A stretch of 59,709 bases of DNA from CAYMFD01 sp964389475 (GTDB lineage Bacteria > Bacteroidota > Bacteroidia > Chitinophagales > Saprospiraceae). The notes beneath the pieces were generated by a model. That model ran no database searches. It had not been told where the DNA came from and saw only the letters and a list, made by a program, of their open reading frames with translations. The stretch spans positions 1 through 59,709 of the forward strand of contig CAYMFD010000011.1 of NCBI GenBank assembly GCA_964389475.1, written 5' to 3'. Both the position numbers and the translations under genes were made by a program. How positions within the stretch are numbered: the first letter of the stretch is position 1; each line of letters starts with the position of its first letter. Positions 54,942 through 59,709 of this stretch are shown piece after piece.

Positions 54942-55175
54942 ATGAACTACGACTCTCTACATGACATGCGCCAGCGCATAGAGATGTATTTTGACAATGA
55001 ACTAGACGACAAGAGTTGTCAGTCCCTACTAGCTAAGGTCAAGACGGATCCCCGTTGCAGCAAGCTTTTTAAGAAAGAGAAGAACTTCAGAGAATACATC
55101 AAGACCAATGTCAAGCGGTCCACCGTATCAGCAGATCTGATCCAGAATATCAAGAATAGTATCCGAGTAGTATAG
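54942..55175 (+). CDS. small soluble anti-sigma-like protein
   Basis: 77-aa helical protein placed 122 bases after an ECF sigma gene. The pattern IEMYFDNELDDKSCQSLLAKV...DPRCSKLFKKEKNF matches the zf-HC2/ZAS-type anti-sigma fold of Bacteroidota, but the His-x3-Cys-x2-Cys zinc motif is missing and only two Cys remain (one in KSCQ, one in PRCSK). It has no membrane segment, so it would bind sigma in the cytoplasm. A redox switch using the two Cys is possible but untested. Confidence 0.75.
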   Translation: MNYDSLHDMRQRIEMYFDNELDDKSCQSLLAKVKTDPRCSKLFKKEKNFREYIKTNVKRSTVSADLIQNIKNSIRVV

Positions 55176-55235
55176 CTACTATCGGTTGATATTATTTCAT
55201 CCCATCTGCATGCAGATAGAAGATGCTGTTTGTAG

Positions 55236-55625
55236 TTAATCTACAATAATAGCATCCGCCTCGATCTCTACTAGTAAGTCTGGTAGTATGAGGCGGCTCA
55301 CCTCCACCATAGTACAGGCCGGTCTGATAATGCCAAAGTACTGACCGTGTGCCCTGCTTACGGCTTGCCAGTCGTCTATATCTGTCACGTAGATGCGGGT
55401 ACGTACGATATCTGATAGTTGCCCACCTGCTTCTTCTAGACTTGACTTTATAATCTCTATGATGGCTAGGGTCTGATGATATGCGCTAGTTGGTGCATAG
55501 ACTTTACCATCCTTGATAGCTGTCGTTCCAGATATGGAGACGTGATTACCGACTCTCACAGCACGGCTATAACCTACTTCGCTTTCCCAGGGTGCCCCAG
55601 AAGAAATTAACTGTCGCTTATCCAT
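55236..55625 (-). CDS. RidA family deaminase
   Basis: 129-aa RidA/YjgF-like protein that hydrolyses reactive enamine/imine intermediates. Family blocks: GAPWESEVGYSRAVRVG (N-terminal), ISGTTAI, VRTRIYVTDI (Arg of the active site) and the late PACTMVEVSRLI..LVEIEA. It is the last gene of a four-gene minus-strand operon led by parC. Confidence 0.92.
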   Translation of the reverse strand: MDKRQLISSGAPWESEVGYSRAVRVGNHVSISGTTAIKDGKVYAPTSAYHQTLAIIEIIKSSLEEAGGQLSDIVRTRIYVTDIDDWQAVSRAHGQYFGIIRPACTMVEVSRLILPDLLVEIEADAIIVD

Positions 55626-55634
55626 GGTGCTGAT

Positions 55635-56192
55635 CTAAAATCCGTCAAGGATACCCCGGAGGATGGGGAAGATCTCCGCCTCGCCAGCGAAGGCCTCTGA
55701 TGGTAGTACGATCTTGATGATACCATACTCGTCGATCAGAAAAAATCTCGGGTAGCCAAGGTCTGCGCCATAGGCCATCTGACCGAATATATCTGCATTG
55801 CCGATCACGGGAAAGTTTACTTCTTGATCGGCCGCAAACCTACGCAGCGCTGCGGATGGCTTGCGGGCAAACGATACGACCGACGTGCCAGCAAGGGCAT
55901 GTAACTTATTGAGGTCGTCTAGTTGTGATAGCGCTAGTGGGCTCTCCGTATCCCAAAACCAAAGCACCAATTTTGAATCCTTGTACTGTGAGAGTGTCTG
56001 CTCTGTCCCTACGATGTCGTTGGCCATAAATGGCTCCGCTGGCTGCCCCTCAAATGTAGCAACGAGTGCCTGTGTAGGCGGGCTAAATTGCTCAGGCTCG
56101 TACATGAAGTAGCCTTTTTCGTTCTGCGACTGGCCATAGATAGAAAGCGCATTAACTAGCACTAAGGCAGCTATTAAGGTATATCGTATCAT
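55635..56192 (-). CDS. exported thioredoxin-fold protein without CxxC
   Basis: 185 aa. The start at 56192 (MIRYTLIAALVLVNALSIYGQ) gives a clean signal peptide; 10 more codons upstream to 56222 are open but not signal-like. The mature part has the redoxin/AhpC-TSA fold: LSQYKDSKLVLWFWDTESPLALSQLDDL (by pattern), FPVIGN, GYPRFFLIDEYGI. Where WCxxC is expected the sequence is FWDTES, so the protein has no catalytic Cys and should be structural or a binding protein. It sits between GmhB-like and RidA genes. Confidence 0.85.
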   Translation of the reverse strand: MIRYTLIAALVLVNALSIYGQSQNEKGYFMYEPEQFSPPTQALVATFEGQPAEPFMANDIVGTEQTLSQYKDSKLVLWFWDTESPLALSQLDDLNKLHALAGTSVVSFARKPSAALRRFAADQEVNFPVIGNADIFGQMAYGADLGYPRFFLIDEYGIIKIVLPSEAFAGEAEIFPILRGILDGF

Positions 56193-56211
56193 ATTAATGT
56201 GAATGCAAAGA

Positions 56212-56760
56212 TTAGTCCACATTTAGGTATAACGACAGCTCGCTGAGGTTTGATATTTTGAGGTCTGCCATTACGCTACTATTGCTACCATCAAGGATAA
56301 GTACGGTGACCATGCCTAGTCGCCTGCCAAACTCCATATCGGATGCTGTGTCGCCTACCATCATGCTCTTGGTAAATATGATGTCCGGAAAGTCTGTCGC
56401 TGCCTGTAAGGCCATGCCAGGGTTTGGCTTGCGGCACATCGGGTCTTCTTCTGCGAGGTGTGGACAGTAGTAGATCTCGTCTATCCGCCCACCATTAGCA
56501 GCTATCCGCTCCATCATCTGCTCATGTATGTCGTGCAGGCGGTCATGGGTCATCAAGCCCTTGCCTATCCCTTGTTGGTTAGTGACTAGTGCTATGGTCC
56601 CAAATATCGGGTTGAGGTCACTTATTCCCTCTACGGCCCCTTTTAAGAACTCAAACTGGTCCCAATCGGTGACGTAGCGACCATGTAGTCGCTTGTTGAT
56701 CGTGCCATCTCTATCGAGGAACAAGGCCCAGGTACCGTCTACGTTAAATGTCCTAGTCAT
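56212..56760 (-). CDS. HAD phosphatase, GmhB/histidinol-phosphatase type
   Basis: 182-aa HAD-IIIA phosphatase. Nucleophile motif FLDRDGTIN (about 14-22), motif II TNQQGIGKG (about 62-70), zinc-binding-like CPH..EEDPMCRKP (about 100-115), motif IV GDTASDMEFG. It is closest to D-glycero-D-manno-heptose 1,7-bisphosphate 7-phosphatase. Follows parC by 2 bases. Heptose synthesis partners are not in the window. Confidence 0.9.
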   Translation of the reverse strand: MTRTFNVDGTWALFLDRDGTINKRLHGRYVTDWDQFEFLKGAVEGISDLNPIFGTIALVTNQQGIGKGLMTHDRLHDIHEQMMERIAANGGRIDEIYYCPHLAEEDPMCRKPNPGMALQAATDFPDIIFTKSMMVGDTASDMEFGRRLGMVTVLILDGSNSSVMADLKISNLSELSLYLNVD

Positions 56761-56762
56761 GG

Positions 56763-59408
56763 CTAAAACTCGATCGTATCGCCCGGTGCGAGCTTGTCCT
56801 TATCATCCTTCTTGGCTGGTGTGTCAAAGAGGGTGGCCTGACTCTTAGCTGCCGGTGCATCCAGATCCTTGTCCGGGTCGGGTGTGATCGTCTCGTGCAA
56901 CTCTTCTACCTTGAGGACCTTGTGCTCATTGAGCTTATTACCCAGCGCCTTCCATCCTTTTACATCTATAAATTCACTGAGATTGACCTCGGCCTCTTGT
57001 TTCTTACCACCTTCCTTGTAGCTATACTTGACGATAGGTGCAGGGTCATTAGTGGCGTAGTAGAGCTTGCTCGTGCTACTGTCGGTGATATACTCAAACT
57101 TCTGGTTGAGTGTTGCAGTTTCGATCTTAAACCGCTTGACCATGGTCCATCCCTTTTCGCCTTCGTAGTAGATAGCTGATACGATTGCCTCATCGTCTAC
57201 CTTGGTCACCTTGACGATACTCGATAGGTCATACTTCTTATTGAGGTCAACCTCGTTGATCTCGTAGGATCCATCCTTGTACAGTACGAGTATATGGTGG
57301 CCTGTGTCAAAGGCGCCGAGGTACTGACCACGTTTTGCCTTGTTTAGCTTACCGCTCACGTCATCCATCCATATCTTGATAGCGCCTAGACTCGACTTAC
57401 CGACTGCGAGCTGGGTGATCTTACGTACCGGATACTTGGTGACGATATTACCGCCAGCCCCTCTACCCTTGATCGCTATGTCAGCGAGGTCAAAGTCGAA
57501 GTTCTTTTTCTTGGCCGTTGCAGTAGGTGATAGCTGCACGTTGAGCAGTTCGCTCTCACCATTTGGGTTAGCTGTAAAGTATAACACCTTGCTGCCTTTA
57601 GCACCTTTGGTCAGGTCGTACTCTCGGTCTCTGGTGATACTCGTGATGTTAAAGCGCTTGGCCATAGTCCGACCGCTACCGGCATCGATGTAGACCATAT
57701 TGTAGGTCGTGCGGTCATCCCCTTTCTTCCATACGGCTACATGTATGATGTTCTTACCGATGAATACCTTATCAGCTATCCGTACTACCTTAAACTTCCC
57801 GTCCTTAGTAAATGCGATCACGTCGGAGATATCGCTACACTCTGACACATACTCATCTTTCTTCATGCCTATACCTACGAAGCCCTCCTTGTAGTTGACG
57901 TATAGCTTAGAGTTGTTGGCCACTACCTTGCGAACCTGGATGGTCTCAAAGGATGAGATCTCAGTCTTTCGCTCTCGACCCTTGCCGTACTTCTCTAGCA
58001 GTTGGTCGAAGTAGGCGATGGCGTACTCGGTAAGGTGGTCTAGGTGGTGCTTGACATCCGCTATGTCGGCCTCGATCTTGCTGATGAGTTCGTCAGCTTT
58101 AAAGCTATTGTACTTACTTATACGCTTGATCTTGATCTCAGTAAGCCTTACGATGTCCTCTTCTGTGATATCTCTCATCATTACGATGCGAGTCTCACCA
58201 GCTCCTTTATTATCCGATGGAGTGGCTACATATTTTTTAAGCCCTCTATCGATAGTCTCGATGACCTCTTCCCAGGTTTCGCACTCTTCTATATCTCGAT
58301 ATATTCGTTCGGTGATGAATATTTTTTCGAGGCTAGACATGTGCCACTTCTCGTTGAGCTCACCTAGCTTGATCTGCAGCTCTAGCTCTAGCAGTCGCTT
58401 AGTCTGCTCTGTGGATATACGCAGCATGTCCTCGACAGTGACGAAGTGCGGCTTATTGTCAATGATCACGCAGGCATTAGGCGATATCGATACTTCGCAG
58501 TTGGTCGTGGCATAGAGGGCATCTATGGTGAGGTCAGGCGACACACCGCTGGCTAGGTCGATGAGGATCTCTACATCTTTGGCTGTGTTGTCAACCACCT
58601 TTTTGATCTTGATGAGTCCCTTGTCGTTGGCCTTGAGGATGCTATCGATCATCGAGTCCGTGGTTACACCGTAGGGCAGCTCGTAGATGATGAGTTGGTT
58701 TTTGCCCTCGGGTCGTATGCGTGCTCTGACCTTGATCCTGCCGCCTCGCTTACCGCCCTGATAGTCGTCTACGTCTACGAGTCCACCTGTCTGAAAATCT
58801 GGGTAGATCTTAAATCGCTTGTCTTGCAGGATCTTGATCGATGCCTTGATCAACTCGATAAAGTTGTGGGGCATGATCTTGGTGCTGAGCCCCACGGCTA
58901 TACCCTCTACGCCTTGCGCTAGTACGAGCGGAAACTTGGCAGGTAGGGTGATCGGCTCCTTATTACGACCGTCGTAGCTCAGTTGCCAGTCGGTAGTCTG
59001 TGGGTTAAACATGACCTCTAGGGCAAACTTGGTCAGTCGTGCCTCTATGTATCTGGGTGCTGCTGAGCTGTCGCCCGTACGTATATCTCCCCAGTTACCC
59101 TGGCAGTCGATGAGGAGGTCTTTCTGCCCCATATTGACAAGGGCCGCTCCGATAGCTGCATCACCATGTGGATGGTACTTCATGGTATGGCCTATGATAT
59201 TGGCCACCTTGTGGTAGCGACCATCATCCATCTCACGCATACTATGGAGTATCCTTCGCTGTACAGGCTTGAGGCCGTCGTCTATGTCAGGTACAGCTCG
59301 CTCTAGGATCACGTAGCTGGCATAGTCTAGGAAGTACTCCTTGTACATACCCGTGAGTCCCGTGCCTGGTGCCTGTTCTTCTGTTTGCTTGTTTACTGTC
59401 TCGTCCAC
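56763..59408 (-). CDS. parC: DNA topoisomerase IV subunit A
   Basis: 881-aa type IIA topoisomerase A subunit. N-terminal breakage-reunion domain with ILERAVPDIDDGLKPVQRRIL, KYHPHGDAAIG (quinolone-region equivalent), and the catalytic Tyr in APRYIEARLT (about residue 121). The C-terminal half holds beta-pinwheel repeats. The GyrA box is not evident, so ParC is preferred over GyrA. Its partner parE is not in view and may lie beyond 59709. First gene of a four-gene operon (GmhB-like, thioredoxin-fold, RidA). Confidence 0.93.
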   Translation of the reverse strand: MDETVNKQTEEQAPGTGLTGMYKEYFLDYASYVILERAVPDIDDGLKPVQRRILHSMREMDDGRYHKVANIIGHTMKYHPHGDAAIGAALVNMGQKDLLIDCQGNWGDIRTGDSSAAPRYIEARLTKFALEVMFNPQTTDWQLSYDGRNKEPITLPAKFPLVLAQGVEGIAVGLSTKIMPHNFIELIKASIKILQDKRFKIYPDFQTGGLVDVDDYQGGKRGGRIKVRARIRPEGKNQLIIYELPYGVTTDSMIDSILKANDKGLIKIKKVVDNTAKDVEILIDLASGVSPDLTIDALYATTNCEVSISPNACVIIDNKPHFVTVEDMLRISTEQTKRLLELELQIKLGELNEKWHMSSLEKIFITERIYRDIEECETWEEVIETIDRGLKKYVATPSDNKGAGETRIVMMRDITEEDIVRLTEIKIKRISKYNSFKADELISKIEADIADVKHHLDHLTEYAIAYFDQLLEKYGKGRERKTEISSFETIQVRKVVANNSKLYVNYKEGFVGIGMKKDEYVSECSDISDVIAFTKDGKFKVVRIADKVFIGKNIIHVAVWKKGDDRTTYNMVYIDAGSGRTMAKRFNITSITRDREYDLTKGAKGSKVLYFTANPNGESELLNVQLSPTATAKKKNFDFDLADIAIKGRGAGGNIVTKYPVRKITQLAVGKSSLGAIKIWMDDVSGKLNKAKRGQYLGAFDTGHHILVLYKDGSYEINEVDLNKKYDLSSIVKVTKVDDEAIVSAIYYEGEKGWTMVKRFKIETATLNQKFEYITDSSTSKLYYATNDPAPIVKYSYKEGGKKQEAEVNLSEFIDVKGWKALGNKLNEHKVLKVEELHETITPDPDKDLDAPAAKSQATLFDTPAKKDDKDKLAPGDTIEF

Positions 59409-59709
59409 CTATCTACCCTTTAGTCTAGAGGGCTAAATTACAAATAAAGGATAAGGTTAATATGATGCAAGGCCGTATTTCGGAAGATGTAACTGGGAGT
59501 AATTACTTAGGACTTTATGTTGATTGAAGTGGGTAGGTGGAATAGTAGTGTGCTGAGGAAATCAACTACCAGTATTTTTATTTTTAGACTTTTTGTACTT
59601 GCCTAGGTTAAGATGCATAATAAAGAGAAACGGGGAAGGGTGCTAAAAAATGATTAATACCATTTCTACTATAAGGTTTCGCATTAGTTTTTGAGTTTAT
59701 TCAAAATCA
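59409..59709. other. gene-free region upstream of parC
   Basis: 301 bases of AT-rich sequence to the window edge. A near-match to a minus-strand -7 box (CAAATAAA on the plus strand, one mismatch) occurs shortly upstream of parC. No open frame, tRNA or repeat array was seen. Confidence 0.5.

Noticed and set aside
54205..55175. Sigma and anti-sigma genes as a simple two-gene operon
   Set aside because: A 122-base gap, a separate -7 box and a palindrome between them argue against a plain operon, though read-through is possible.

Overview
The window reads as chromosomal core DNA from a member of the Bacteroidota, probably near the Saprospiraceae/Chitinophagia side. Evidence: many starts are preceded by the Bacteroidota -7 promoter box TAnnTTTG; two secreted proteins end in type IX secretion (T9SS) C-terminal sorting domains and there is a T9SS plug protein (DUF5103); there is a bacillithiol glycosyltransferase (BshA), Bacteroidota-only families (DUF4783, DUF5777) and an ECF21-type sigma factor. 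A block of exactly 100 N at 35717-35816 shows that this is a draft scaffold. I saw no rRNA, tRNA, CRISPR array, insertion sequence or phage gene. The tetranucleotide CTAG, rare in many bacteria, is strikingly common here.

Layout, left to right. 1-3012: nadA and comF, then two tandem small paralogous proteins with a TonB-C-like fold. 3013-9691: thrS behind a long inverted repeat, an FG-GAP/ASPIC lipoprotein, and a PpiD/SurA-like periplasmic isomerase closed by a perfect terminator. 9753-12712: a 104-aa unknown, kynureninase, an orphan metal-type ABC ATPase and a DUF4783 protein. 12829-19226: a RavA-type MoxR ATPase without its usual partner, an acyl-CoA dehydrogenase, and an ABC permease plus ATPase. 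19330-25504: a lipoprotein TesA-type esterase divergent from that ABC pair (the ybbAP-tesA arrangement), NAD kinase, glycerate kinase, a WD40 gene remnant, a T9SS cargo protein and an intact WD40 gene. 25825-27674: atpD-atpC with a strong terminator.

27754-30979 holds the most interesting module: a four-repeat lipoprotein, an ECF21-like sigma factor and a protein with a cytoplasmic N-terminus, one transmembrane helix, a Ser/Thr-rich linker and a C-terminal beta-barrel. Its architecture matches the dual-membrane-spanning anti-sigma factors described in Bacteroides. 31205-40506: a PqiA-domain protein, a flippase-like protein with a glycosyltransferase, a His/Asp-rich FtsX-type permease interrupted by the gap, an Omp28-like T9SS cargo, the T9SS plug protein, Bcp peroxiredoxin, and yceD-rpmF, where L32 has lost its zinc cysteines. 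40589-49620: bshA, mscL, alanine dehydrogenase with two bPH2 proteins, an HtrA protease, a DUF5777/dihaem cytochrome pair and a GT2. 49609-59408: a large membrane protein with an acyltransferase, nitroreductase, Ppx/GppA, a second ECF sigma/anti-sigma pair, and a four-gene operon led by parC.

Several intergenic spaces hold short degenerate tandem arrays with a 7- or 8-bp period (15960, 19233, 24536, 32517, 32621). They are not explained by any gene.
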